From: an uncultured Actinomyces sp. | Lineage (GTDB): Bacteria; Actinomycetota; Actinomycetes; Actinomycetales; Actinomycetaceae | NCBI GenBank assembly: GCA_938030835.1 | Contig: CALHID010000294.1 | Coordinates: 1-11,708 of the forward strand | Direction: 5' to 3' | Length of the DNA: 11,708 nt | Part shown: positions 1-6,937 of the stretch, in pieces | How positions within the stretch are numbered: position 1 is the stretch's first letter | How the letters are laid out: each line of letters starts with the position of its first letter | Translations under genes and position numbers: made by a program | The notes under the pieces: model-generated | Seen by the model: the letters and a program-made list of their open reading frames with translations, nothing else | Databases searched by the model: none | What the model was told of the DNA's origin: nothing

Positions 1-2
1 TG

Positions 3-164
3 GCCTACTTCGACCACCCCCACACCAGCAACGGCCCCACCGAAGCCATCAACGGACGCCTCGAACACCTCCGCGGCATCGCCCAAGGATTCATCAACCA
101 CCGAAACTACCGCCTACGCTGCCTCCTCCACTCCGGCGGATTCCAACACCTCCTACACCCTTAA
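3..164 (+). CDS. ISL3-family transposase, C-terminal fragment (cut by window edge)
   Basis: Reading from position 3, the visible 53 residues run in frame to a TAA at 162-164. They contain a TSNGPTEAINGRLEHLRGIA segment followed by GFINHRNYRLRCLLHSGGF. This (S/T)NG-x-x-EA-x-NG signature with the downstream GF-x-N-x-x-x-YR-x-R pattern is typical of the C-terminal end of the DDE domain of ISL3 transposases; the Glu of the signature is the likely third catalytic acid. The enzyme would cut and join the element's ends. Only the end is visible, so whether the gene is intact cannot be judged. The stop codon lies inside the terminal inverted repeat. Confidence 0.8.
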   Translation, partial: AYFDHPHTSNGPTEAINGRLEHLRGIAQGFINHRNYRLRCLLHSGGFQHLLHP

Positions 165-176
165 ATGCGAAGAGCC
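162..176. repeat. Probable terminal inverted repeat (right) of the ISL3-family element
   Basis: On the minus strand the sequence reads GGCTCTTCGCATTTA, beginning with the GGCTCTT-type tip that I recall for ISL3-family ends. It sits immediately after the transposase and contains its stop codon. The matching left repeat lies outside the window, so this rests on position and tip resemblance only. Confidence 0.55.
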
Positions 177-182
177 CTCAAA

Positions 183-210
183 GGCCCGGCGCACCGAGGT
201 GCGCCGGGCC
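183..210 (-). terminator. Intrinsic terminator of the sdhCAB operon
   Basis: There is a perfect 12-bp GC-rich stem: GGCCCGGCGCAC at 183-194 pairs with GTGCGCCGGGCC at 199-210 around a 4-base loop. It starts 18 bases past the sdhB stop codon. Read on the minus strand it is followed by only TTTGAG before the insertion-sequence end, so the T-tract is short. On the plus strand no T-tract follows, so the minus strand, ending sdhB, is the natural orientation. Confidence 0.75.
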
Positions 211-228
211 CGTAGCCACTCCGGTAGG

Positions 229-972
229 TCAGATGCCTTTGAAGGCAGCCTTTCCGAGCTGGCGGTTAAGGTTTGCGATCACGTCAAGCGGGATCTGCTT
301 GGGGCACACCGCCGCACACTCGCCGATGTTCGAGCAGGAACCGAAGCCCTCCTCATCCATCTGGTTGAGCATGGCGACGACGCGCCTGTAGTTCTCAGGC
401 TTGCCCTGCGGGAGCAGGCCGAGGTGAGTGACCTTCGCGGAGGTGAAGAGCATCGCGGAGGCGTTCGGGCAGGCAGCGACGCACGCGCCGCAGCCGATGC
501 ATGCGGCAGCTTCGAACGCGCGATCCGCATCCTGCTTCGGGACGGGGGTCGCGTGGGCGTCCGGGGCTGCACCCGTGTTGACGGAGATGTAGCCGCCAGC
601 CTGAATGATGCGATCCAGGGCGGAGCGGTTGACCACCAGGTCCTTGATGACCGGGAAGCCCGACGCGCGCCACGGTTCAATCGTGATGACGTCGCCGTCC
701 TTAAAGGAACGCATGTGCAGCTGGCAGGTCGTGGTGACCTCCGGGCCGTGAGCGATACCGTTGATGACGATGCCACACTGACCGCAGATGCCCTCGCGGC
801 AGTCGGAGTCGAAGGCGATGGGTTCCTCGCCGCGTGCGAAGAGCTCTTCGTTCAGGACGTCGAGCATCTCCAGGAACGAGGACTCTTCCGAGATTCCCTT
901 CACCTGGTATTCATGAATTGCGCCCTTGTCTTCGGGACCGTTTTGGCGCCAGATCCTCAGTGTCAGGTTCAC
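229..972 (-). CDS. sdhB: Succinate dehydrogenase / fumarate reductase iron-sulfur subunit
   Basis: This 247-residue electron-transfer subunit carries electrons between the flavin of SdhA and the quinone site of SdhC. It has an N-terminal plant-type ferredoxin domain with [2Fe-2S] ligands C58, C63, C66 and C83 (CREGICGQC...C). A C-terminal helical domain has the CIGCGACVAACP motif (C158, C161, C164, C168) plus C213, C219 and C223. By family precedent these bind [4Fe-4S] and [3Fe-4S] clusters, and all ligands are present. The start is a GTG at 972-970 that overlaps the sdhA stop as GTGA, with a CGGAG ribosome-binding site about 6 bases upstream. An open frame extends upstream to 1176, but it lies inside sdhA and is not SdhB-like. 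The overlap implies translational coupling with sdhA. It is the last gene of the operon and is followed by a strong hairpin. Confidence 0.95.
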   Translation of the reverse strand: MNLTLRIWRQNGPEDKGAIHEYQVKGISEESSFLEMLDVLNEELFARGEEPIAFDSDCREGICGQCGIVINGIAHGPEVTTTCQLHMRSFKDGDVITIEPWRASGFPVIKDLVVNRSALDRIIQAGGYISVNTGAAPDAHATPVPKQDADRAFEAAACIGCGACVAACPNASAMLFTSAKVTHLGLLPQGKPENYRRVVAMLNQMDEEGFGSCSNIGECAAVCPKQIPLDVIANLNRQLGKAAFKGI

Positions 973-2948
973 TTGTAGCTCCGCTGCTTCAGCTCGATGT
1001 CGTTGTAAATCAGGTCTTCCTTGTGGAGGATCGGGGGCTCGCCGTCGCCGGCAAACTCCCAGGCCGCCACGTACAGGAACTTGTCGTCGTGACGCAGGGC
1101 CTCGCCCTCGGGAGTCTGGGACTCCGCGCGGAAGTGGCCGCCACACGACTCTTCGCGGTGCAGCGCGTCGATGCACATGAGCTCGCCCAGCTCCATGAAG
1201 TCGGCGACGCGGCCGGCCTTCTCGAGGGACTGGTTGAGTTCACCAATCGACTTGCCGGGAACGCGAACGTCACGCCAGTAGTCGGCGCGAAGCTTGCGGA
1301 TCATCTCGATGGCCTTCTTCAGGCCCTCTTCACGACGCTCCATACCGCAGTATTCCCACATGATCTGGCCCAGTTCCTTGTGGAAGGAATCCACCGAACG
1401 GGAACCGTTGATCGACATGAGCTTGTCAATGCGTCCCTGAGCGGAGTTCAGTGCCTCAACAACATCCTCGGAGGACTCGTCCAGCTTGGGGAGGTTGAAG
1501 CAGTGTGCCAGGTAGTCGTTGATGGTATTCGGAAGAACGAAGTAGCCATCGGACAGGCCCTGCATCAGTGCGGATGCACCCAGACGGTTCGCGCCGTGAT
1601 CAGAGAAGTTTGCTTCACCGGCAACGTAGAGGCCGGGGAGGTTTGATTCCAGATCGTAGTCAACCCACAGGCCACCCATCGTGTAGTGGACAGCCGGGTA
1701 GATACGCATGGGCACTTCGTAGGGGTTGTCACCCGTGATGCGCTCGTACATATCGAAGAGGTTTCCGTACTTAGCGGACACCGCTGCGCGACCCATGCGG
1801 GAGATGGCCTCGGAGAAGTCCAAGTAGACGCCGCGTGCCACGCCGTCGATCTTCGGTCCCACACCGCGACCCTCATCGCACATGTTCTTTGCCTGACGGC
1901 TTGCGATATCACGGGGAACGAGGTTACCGAAGGAGGGGTAGATACGCTCCAAGTAGTAGTCGCGATCTTCCTCGGGAATGTCACGAGGATCCTTCTCGCA
2001 ATCCTCTGCCTTCTTAGGAACCCAAATACGACCGTCGTTACGCAGGGATTCGGACATCAGAGTCAGCTTGGACTGCTGGTCTCCGTGCTGCGGAATACAG
2101 GTCGGGTGAATCTGGGTGAAGCAGGGGTTCGCGAAGTATGCGCCCTTGCGGTATGCACGCCAAATTGCGGTGGCATTGCAGCCCATGGCGTTCGTCGACA
2201 GGAAGAAGACGTTTCCGTAGCCGCCGGTTGCCAGAACAACCGCATCCGCAATGTGGGTTTCAAGCTTGCCGGTGGTCATATCGCGCGCGACGATACCGCG
2301 AGCGCGGCCGTCAGAAACGATGAGTTCGACCATTTCGTGGCGGGAGTGCTCGGTAACGGTACCGGCAGCAACCTGACGCTCGAGCGCCTGGTAGGCGCCA
2401 ATCAGCAGCTGCTGACCTGTCTGGCCACGTGCGTAGAAGGTACGCGACACCTGGACGCCACCGAAGGAACGGTTGTCGAGCAGGCCGCCGTATTCACGTG
2501 CGAAGGGCACGCCCTGTGCGACGCACTGGTCGATAATATTCGCGCTAACCTCAGCCAAACGGTAGACGTTGGTCTCACGTGCGCGGTAGTCGCCGCCCTT
2601 AACGGTGTCGTAGAAGAGGCGGTAGACGGAGTCGTTGTCGTTGCGGTAGTTCTTCGCGGCGTTGATACCGCCCTGCGCTGCAATGGAGTGCGCACGACGA
2701 GCGGAATCCTGGTAGAAGAACACGTCGATGTTGTAGCCCATCTCGCCCAGCGAGGCGGCAGCTGCGCCACCGGCAAGGCCGGTACCCACGATGATGACGT
2801 GGAGCTTACGGCGGTTTGCGGGGTTGACCAGAGCCGCAGTGAACTTACGCTTTTCCCAAGCGTCTGCGAGGGGAACATCCAGCGGGGCCTTGGTGTCGGC
2901 GATATCGTCGCCTTCGCGGTACAGCCCGTGAATCAAAGTATCAGTCAT
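969..2948 (-). CDS. sdhA: Succinate dehydrogenase / fumarate reductase flavoprotein subunit
   Basis: This 659-residue catalytic subunit interconverts succinate and fumarate with covalently bound FAD, on the cytoplasmic face of the membrane. Visible signatures are a dinucleotide-binding loop VIIVGTGLAGG (51-61), RRAHSIAAQGG with H87 as the histidine expected to carry FAD, HPTCIP (281-286), SESLRNDGRIW (299-309), VPRDIASR (344-351, with the proton-shuttle arginine of the family), HYTMGG (421-426) and the FAD-contacting GEANFSDHGANRLGASALM. Length and C-terminal domain are normal. The ATG lies 15 bases after the sdhC stop with AAGGA upstream. The direction of catalysis cannot be read from sequence. 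The b558-type anchor fits a menaquinone-linked enzyme, and Actinomyces form succinate in fermentation, so fumarate reduction in vivo is plausible. Confidence 0.97.
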   Translation of the reverse strand: MTDTLIHGLYREGDDIADTKAPLDVPLADAWEKRKFTAALVNPANRRKLHVIIVGTGLAGGAAAASLGEMGYNIDVFFYQDSARRAHSIAAQGGINAAKNYRNDNDSVYRLFYDTVKGGDYRARETNVYRLAEVSANIIDQCVAQGVPFAREYGGLLDNRSFGGVQVSRTFYARGQTGQQLLIGAYQALERQVAAGTVTEHSRHEMVELIVSDGRARGIVARDMTTGKLETHIADAVVLATGGYGNVFFLSTNAMGCNATAIWRAYRKGAYFANPCFTQIHPTCIPQHGDQQSKLTLMSESLRNDGRIWVPKKAEDCEKDPRDIPEEDRDYYLERIYPSFGNLVPRDIASRQAKNMCDEGRGVGPKIDGVARGVYLDFSEAISRMGRAAVSAKYGNLFDMYERITGDNPYEVPMRIYPAVHYTMGGLWVDYDLESNLPGLYVAGEANFSDHGANRLGASALMQGLSDGYFVLPNTINDYLAHCFNLPKLDESSEDVVEALNSAQGRIDKLMSINGSRSVDSFHKELGQIMWEYCGMERREEGLKKAIEMIRKLRADYWRDVRVPGKSIGELNQSLEKAGRVADFMELGELMCIDALHREESCGGHFRAESQTPEGEALRHDDKFLYVAAWEFAGDGEPPILHKEDLIYNDIELKQRSYK

Positions 2949-2963
2949 GTCTCAATATCCTTG

Positions 2964-3665
2964 TCAGGAGATGTAACCGGCGACAATCGCCAGCGGGGGA
3001 AGCGCGAACATCAGGAAGATCAGTGCACCGACCAAGCCGGAGAGAACTTCCATGAACTTGCGGGTTCCACCGCGGACCCAACCCAGAGATTGGAATGCCG
3101 ACCAGAAACCGTGAGAAACGTGGAGTGCTGCCAGACCAACGAAGATCAGGTAGACAACAACCATCAGGGGGTTCTGGAAGGTCGCGACCATGCGCTCATA
3201 AGGAGTGGAGTCTGCGACGAATCCGGTACGGATGGTTCCCGTGGTGAAGTGCAGGATGTGGAAGACGATGAGGAAGAAGAGCAGAACACCGGTCATACGC
3301 ATGGTGCGTGCTGCATAAGCATCAGCTGCACTGCGCTTGACGACGTACGCACTGCGACGTGCGCGGCGTGAGCGCTTCCAGGTCACTGCTGCTGCCCAGA
3401 TGTGGATCACCAGCATGAGAACCATGGCTGCGCGGAATACCCAGATAAACCCACCGTGAGGGAAGATCGGCACAAAGGCTTCTTCTTTCAGCCAGTGTGC
3501 GTAGTGATCGTAGGCTTCCTGCCCCAAGAACATCTTGAGGTTGCCGTAGGAGTGGAAAAGAAGGAAGAGCACGAACACGATGCCGGAGATCGCCATAAGT
3601 TGCTTGACGAAAACGGTCGTAGTCCATGCGCGACGCTTGCGAGTTGCGACAGTTTTTGTGGCCAT
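2964..3665 (-). CDS. sdhC: Succinate dehydrogenase cytochrome b558-family membrane subunit
   Basis: This 233-residue membrane anchor would bind two hemes b and exchange electrons with the quinone pool, probably menaquinone. A basic N-terminus (residues 1-14) precedes five hydrophobic helices at about 24-41, 73-95, 122-142, 165-187 and 206-230. Histidines in or near the first four (H38, H88, H136/H139, H182/H185) are candidate axial heme ligands. The single five-helix anchor, with no SdhD, matches the b558 family seen with Bacillus-type and many actinobacterial enzymes. It is the first gene of sdhCAB, starting at an ATG whose ribosome-binding site is weak (GGCTTGAG about 3 bases upstream). The 207-base upstream gap must hold the operon promoter. 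Confidence 0.93.
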   Translation of the reverse strand: MATKTVATRKRRAWTTTVFVKQLMAISGIVFVLFLLFHSYGNLKMFLGQEAYDHYAHWLKEEAFVPIFPHGGFIWVFRAAMVLMLVIHIWAAAVTWKRSRRARRSAYVVKRSAADAYAARTMRMTGVLLFFLIVFHILHFTTGTIRTGFVADSTPYERMVATFQNPLMVVVYLIFVGLAALHVSHGFWSAFQSLGWVRGGTRKFMEVLSGLVGALIFLMFALPPLAIVAGYIS

Positions 3666-3756
3666 GACTCAAGCCTAAGCTGAAGGAGTGTCATTTCCGT
3701 AGGACTGCTGGCCCGCGCGCTCCTTATCTGCTCACAGCGTCAGATATGTCTTCCCT

Positions 3757-3776
3757 AAAACCCTGATTTTTCAGGG
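3757..3776 (-). terminator. Terminator-like hairpin downstream of rimI
   Basis: On the minus strand CCCTGA-AAAA-TCAGGG forms a 6-bp stem with a 4-base loop and is followed directly by TTTT (3760-3757). It lies about 97 bases past the rimI stop and before sdhC, in the right place to end the nnrD-to-rimI transcript. The stem and T-run are short. The same palindrome could instead be an operator near the sdhC transcription start. Confidence 0.45.
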
Positions 3777-3804
3777 AAATAGCAGCGCAAAGAAGACCGG
3801 TAAA
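3776..3804 (-). promoter_or_regulatory. Weak candidate sdhCAB promoter
   Basis: Minus-strand TTTACC (3804-3799) and TATTTC (3781-3776) are separated by 17 bases, a poor match to the -35 and -10 consensus with ideal spacing. Transcription would start inside the hairpin at 3761-3776, about 100 bases before the sdhC ATG. No better pair was found in the gap, but GC-rich actinobacteria often have weak -35 boxes, so this is tentative. Confidence 0.22.
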
Positions 3805-3872
3805 AATGCGTCACAAAGTCGACAAAAACTGTCAGAAAACACCGTATTAGGGCAACATAATTTTTCGTATTT

Positions 3873-4418
3873 TCATGCGCCGAAAACAAGACGCATGTTT
3901 ACCGCATCTTCGCGCGGGTTCCGGAAATATGCCTTCGTAACGCCGACACGTTCAAAACCCGATTGCTCGTACAGCGTGATCGCTGGGGTATTGGACGCAC
4001 GCACTTCCAGGAAAACTCGTTCGCTCCCCCGCTGACGGGCAAGCTCAAGCAAAGCATCCATCAGCGCGCGACCCAAGCCACGGCCTCGGAAATCGGGAAG
4101 GACACCCATGGTCATCACGTCGCTATCGAGGCCAATCTTGACACCCGCATAGCCACACAACACAGGAAGTTCACCCTGGGGAGCATCGGCGCACACGCCA
4201 AAGTAGACGCTCAGTCCCGAGGAAAGCTCCTCGGCAACCATCCCCGGCGTCCACGGGTCCTCGGGGAAGATCACCTGTTCCAGTGCGATAACCGCGTGCC
4301 AGTCCTGTGGCCCCAGCACGACAAGCTTTCCTCCCGAGGCCTGGGCGAGCCTGTGCGCGCACGCGCTCAGCGTTTCCTTAGCACCTTGGGCGAGGGCACT
4401 GGGATCTGCTGCGCTCAC
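3873..4418 (-). CDS. rimI: RimI-like GNAT N-acetyltransferase (ribosomal protein S18 alanine acetyltransferase)
   Basis: This 181-residue cytoplasmic acetyl-CoA-dependent enzyme is expected to acetylate the N-terminal alanine of ribosomal protein S18. The GNAT fold spans about residues 32-180. FPEDPWT (51-57) is the usual RimI substrate-side motif. VLPDFRGRGLGRALM (106-120) is the acetyl-CoA loop, LEVRASN (137-143) follows, Y150 fits the catalytic tyrosine position, and the AYFRNPREDAVNMRL tail is characteristic. Residues 1-30 are an extra N-terminal segment not seen in short RimI proteins. The start is GTG at 4418, overlapping the tsaB stop as GTGA, with CGGAG 5 bases upstream, which supports this long form. 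It is the last gene of the nnrD-alr-tsaE-tsaB-rimI run. A related Nat/Ard substrate specificity is possible. Confidence 0.88.
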   Translation of the reverse strand: MSAADPSALAQGAKETLSACAHRLAQASGGKLVVLGPQDWHAVIALEQVIFPEDPWTPGMVAEELSSGLSVYFGVCADAPQGELPVLCGYAGVKIGLDSDVMTMGVLPDFRGRGLGRALMDALLELARQRGSERVFLEVRASNTPAITLYEQSGFERVGVTKAYFRNPREDAVNMRLVFGA

Positions 4419-5110
4419 ATGCGCTCCGGCGCTTGCCCATGAATATCGGGGCGGCGCAGATACAGGGGTTCGGTACCCAAACGGTCCTCTCCTCCGCGGG
4501 CCAGGCGCGCGCGGACAATGCGAACCATGACTGAAGGATCTAGAGGAAGGACCGGCCCCATTTCTGCGCCGGCAAGTTCATCGACACTGTGCGCCGGGAT
4601 CGGCGCATCAGAAACCAGCAGTCCTTCTTGTTCACGCAAGGCACTGCTTAAGGTGCGCGCGTAGCCAACCTCAAGACGTCCAAGCAAGCGAACATCATCG
4701 GGGCCTTCTGCAAGGTAGTGCCCCCAATACAGTTCCTTACGGCGAGCATCGGTCAATGCATACACATGAGTGTCCGGAGACAGGTGATCCAAAGCAGCAC
4801 GGGCAATCACATCCAAAGAGCAGACACCGTAGACCGGAATCCCAGCTGCCTTTGCAAAGACACGCGCTGAAACGAGTCCGGCACGCAGGCCGGTGAAGGG
4901 AGCGGGGCCAGTGCCTACGCACACAGCGTCAAGACCGGCCTTCGCAGCGTCGGTCGGCAAACCGGCCTCTTCAAGGGCTTCGAGGACGCAGGGGGTAATT
5001 GATTCCGCGTGATGACGACCCGACTCATTCCTTGAGCTTCCCAGTATCTTTCCGTCATCGACGACGGTTACTGCAGTTGCTCCGGAGGTATCAATGCACA
5101 ATTCGGTCAT
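4415..5110 (-). CDS. tsaB: tRNA t6A37 threonylcarbamoyltransferase complex subunit TsaB
   Basis: TsaB is the non-catalytic, ASKHA-fold partner of TsaD in the complex that transfers threonylcarbamoyl to A37 of ANN-decoding tRNAs. The 231-residue protein begins CIDTSGATAVTVV. It has the HHAESITP segment (33-40) and the GTGPAPFTGLRAGLVSARVFA block (from residue 67), both hallmarks of TsaB/YeaZ. Length is normal. The ATG at 5110-5108 is 9 bases after the tsaE stop with AGGAT upstream, and the 3' end overlaps rimI by 4 bases. These couplings indicate one transcript with tsaE and rimI. TsaD, its obligatory partner, is not in this window. Confidence 0.92.
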   Translation of the reverse strand: MTELCIDTSGATAVTVVDDGKILGSSRNESGRHHAESITPCVLEALEEAGLPTDAAKAGLDAVCVGTGPAPFTGLRAGLVSARVFAKAAGIPVYGVCSLDVIARAALDHLSPDTHVYALTDARRKELYWGHYLAEGPDDVRLLGRLEVGYARTLSSALREQEGLLVSDAPIPAHSVDELAGAEMGPVLPLDPSVMVRIVRARLARGGEDRLGTEPLYLRRPDIHGQAPERM

Positions 5111-5119
5111 AAGTCGATC

Positions 5120-5674
5120 CTATTCCACGCTCGCACGTAACTGTGGTGCAAGGTCATCAAAGACACCGTCCCAGCGATGCGAGTAGGGCGTAAATGTGAT
5201 GATACGTTGACCGTCATCCATGCTCTCGAGGTCTACAACATCACCGTCACGTGCGGCCTCTCCCCCGCTCGCGCGCTGTACCTCGATTTCAAGGCGCGCA
5301 TCACTCATGGCTTCGGTCTTACCTTCGCCCCACTCAACAACCGTCACAGCCTGATCGATAGTTGAATCTAGGTCAAGCGTCTCCAGATCATCGAGGTCGC
5401 GAATTCGATAGGCATCAGCGTGAATGAGGTCGGGTCCGCCAACCAGCGAGGGGTGAACGCGCGCGACAATGAAGGTCGGTGAGGCAACGGTCCCTCGAAC
5501 CTGAAGACCGCGGCCAATTCCCTGAGTGAAGGTGGTCTTACCGGCACCCAATCCGCCTCGGAGCATGATGAGGTCGCCCGCGCGTAAGTGATGAGCAAGC
5601 TGCTCACCTAACTCGCGAGTCTGCTCCGCGTCGCTTACACGATAGCTGTACTGCTTCGCTTGTATCTGCGTCAT
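5120..5674 (-). CDS. tsaE: tRNA t6A37 biosynthesis ATPase TsaE
   Basis: TsaE is the small ATPase that drives turnover of the TsaBDE complex. In this 184-residue protein the Walker A motif GGLGAGKTT is at 40-48, followed by the family motifs SPTF (65-68), HADAYR (85-90) and VEWGE (113-117). Residues from about 120 onward form a longer, acidic C-terminal part than in compact TsaE proteins. It starts at ATG 5674 in a TAATG overlap with the alr stop, preceded by AGAGGA, so translation is probably coupled to alr. alr-tsaE-tsaB-rimI is the common actinobacterial order. Confidence 0.93.
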   Translation of the reverse strand: MTQIQAKQYSYRVSDAEQTRELGEQLAHHLRAGDLIMLRGGLGAGKTTFTQGIGRGLQVRGTVASPTFIVARVHPSLVGGPDLIHADAYRIRDLDDLETLDLDSTIDQAVTVVEWGEGKTEAMSDARLEIEVQRASGGEAARDGDVVDLESMDDGQRIITFTPYSHRWDGVFDDLAPQLRASVE

Positions 5675-6912
5675 TATTCCTCTTCGTTCACGTACTGCCT
5701 GGGGATGCGTTCTCCCAAACGAGTAATGACCTCATAGTTGATTGTGCCCGCATGCGCGGCCCACTCATCTGCGATCGGGTATCCCTTGGCCGGGTCACCG
5801 AAAAGAATGGCTCGATCTCCAACCTTTGCCGGCGCACTGCCACTATTCTGCGTAGCTGTGCCTTCCTGCCCTTCAGCGGGCCCCAGGTCGATAATGAATT
5901 GGTCCATGCAGATTCGGCCAACGATCTGTGCCTTCACCAGACCTGAATCGGTTTCAACAGCAACCGGCGCCCCATTGGAAGCCGCTCGTAGGATCCCGTC
6001 CCCGTATCCCAGCGGAACCAAGCCCACCCAACGACGACTTGGAGCCTGCCAGGTTCCCCCGTACGAGGCCGGGGTCCCTTCTTCGATGACCTTCACTGAC
6101 GTAAGTGGAGCGCTCAGCGTCATCACCGGTGTCAGTCCCAATTCCTGAGCACTTGCGACTGAAGGATCAGGGGAAAGTCCATACATCCCGATCCCCGCGC
6201 GAACCATGTCGTAGTGGGTTTCCGGGTGCCACAAAATTCCCGAAGTTGCAGCAAGGTGGCGAATCTGCGGGTGCACTCCTGCTTCGGCGAGAATGCGCAG
6301 ACCCTCTTCAAAAATCTGACGGTGCCGGCGTGTAGATTCTTCGCCGGCCGCGCTGGGATCATCTGCTCGCGAAAGGTGACTCCAAGCACCGATAACCTGG
6401 ATAAGTCCAGCATCTTCTGCGGTTCGCACAGCCTGGGCAAGCTCCGGAAGATCGGCCAAGGTCGAACCCGCACGTGACATCCCCGTGTCAACCTTGACGT
6501 GAATTCTAGCTGGGCGCCCGCAGCGACGTGCCGCCGCACAGATCTCATCTAGAACCCATGTCCAGGACACAGACAGGTCAATATCTGCGCAGATCGCGGA
6601 TTCGAAATCACTTCCACTGGTGGAAATCCATGCCAGGATCGGCGCACTGTCACGCGCAATTCCCGCGCTATCAAGGCCAACACGCAGTTCAAAAGCCTCG
6701 GCTAATTGAGCGACGCCCAGCCAATCGGCGCCAGCACCCAGGGCGGCGTGAGCAAGGGGAAGCAAACCATGTCCATAGGCATCTGCCTTGATGATCGCCA
6801 TCTGCAGAGAAGACGGGGCGCAGCTTCGCAAATGGGCAAGATTATGCGCGAATGCTGCAAGATCAACGGATGCTACCGAGGGGTATCCGCATCCACGTTT
6901 GGAAGTTTCCAC
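5674..6912 (-). CDS. alr: Alanine racemase (PLP-dependent)
   Basis: This enzyme interconverts L- and D-alanine, supplying D-alanine for peptidoglycan. The 412-residue protein has an N-terminal PLP-binding barrel with AIIKADAYGHG (39-49), K42 being the expected Schiff-base lysine. Further motifs are HVKVDTGMSRAG (138-149), ASYGGTW (282-288) with Y284 as the second catalytic base, GRICMDQ (333-339) and a C-terminal INYEVITRLGERIPRQY. A Gly/Ala/Ser/Thr-rich insert at about 346-363 looks like a variable loop. The GTG at 6912 is the only start between an in-frame upstream TGA and the conserved domain. Its only purine run, GGGGA, abuts the codon, so initiation may be weak or coupled to nnrD, whose stop is 25 bases upstream. 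Confidence 0.95.
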   Translation of the reverse strand: METSKRGCGYPSVASVDLAAFAHNLAHLRSCAPSSLQMAIIKADAYGHGLLPLAHAALGAGADWLGVAQLAEAFELRVGLDSAGIARDSAPILAWISTSGSDFESAICADIDLSVSWTWVLDEICAAARRCGRPARIHVKVDTGMSRAGSTLADLPELAQAVRTAEDAGLIQVIGAWSHLSRADDPSAAGEESTRRHRQIFEEGLRILAEAGVHPQIRHLAATSGILWHPETHYDMVRAGIGMYGLSPDPSVASAQELGLTPVMTLSAPLTSVKVIEEGTPASYGGTWQAPSRRWVGLVPLGYGDGILRAASNGAPVAVETDSGLVKAQIVGRICMDQFIIDLGPAEGQEGTATQNSGSAPAKVGDRAILFGDPAKGYPIADEWAAHAGTINYEVITRLGERIPRQYVNEEE

Positions 6913-6937
6913 TCCCCAAGTATCGCACTCTCAGGGA

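Larger units (their letters stand above)
1..176 (+). mobile_element. Right end of an ISL3-family insertion sequence (partial)
   Basis: This stretch holds the C-terminal part of a transposase followed at once by a probable terminal inverted repeat, so the element appears to run in from beyond the left edge and end at about position 176. Family assignment comes from the transposase tail. The left end is outside the window, so element length, the other repeat and the target duplication cannot be checked. If the family's usual 8-base duplication applies, the right copy would be the bases at about 177-184 (CTCAAAGG). Confidence 0.75.
3666..3872. other. AT-rich intergenic region between rimI and sdhC
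   Basis: The 207 bases between the rimI stop and the sdhC start contain no credible gene. The half nearest rimI (about 3750-3872) is visibly more AT-rich than the surroundings. It holds a small hairpin (3761-3776) and, at about 3810-3837, three GTC triplets each followed within a few bases by an A-run, including the inverted repeat GACA-AAAAC-TGTC (3821-3833). These could be regulator sites for sdhCAB, but I recognise no known operator. Confidence 0.5.

Noticed and set aside
973..1176. Upstream extension of sdhB to an earlier start
   Set aside because: The extra 68 residues overlap sdhA and are unlike any SdhB N-terminus; the GTG at 972 has a ribosome-binding site and the GTGA overlap.
199..1646. 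Plus-strand open frames at 199-978 and 834-1646
   Set aside because: Both are antisense to sdhB and sdhA; 199-978 even begins inside the terminator hairpin. Their composition is that of a shadow frame.
2424..2580. Further CACGTG motifs within sdhA and elsewhere as additional parS sites
   Set aside because: Their flanks do not match the TGTTT and AAACA arms; they are coding-sequence coincidences.
1686..3371. A 561-codon open frame on the plus strand opposite sdhA and sdhC
   Set aside because: It lies antisense to strongly conserved sdhA and sdhC, has no recognisable domain, and reflects the codon bias of the real genes.
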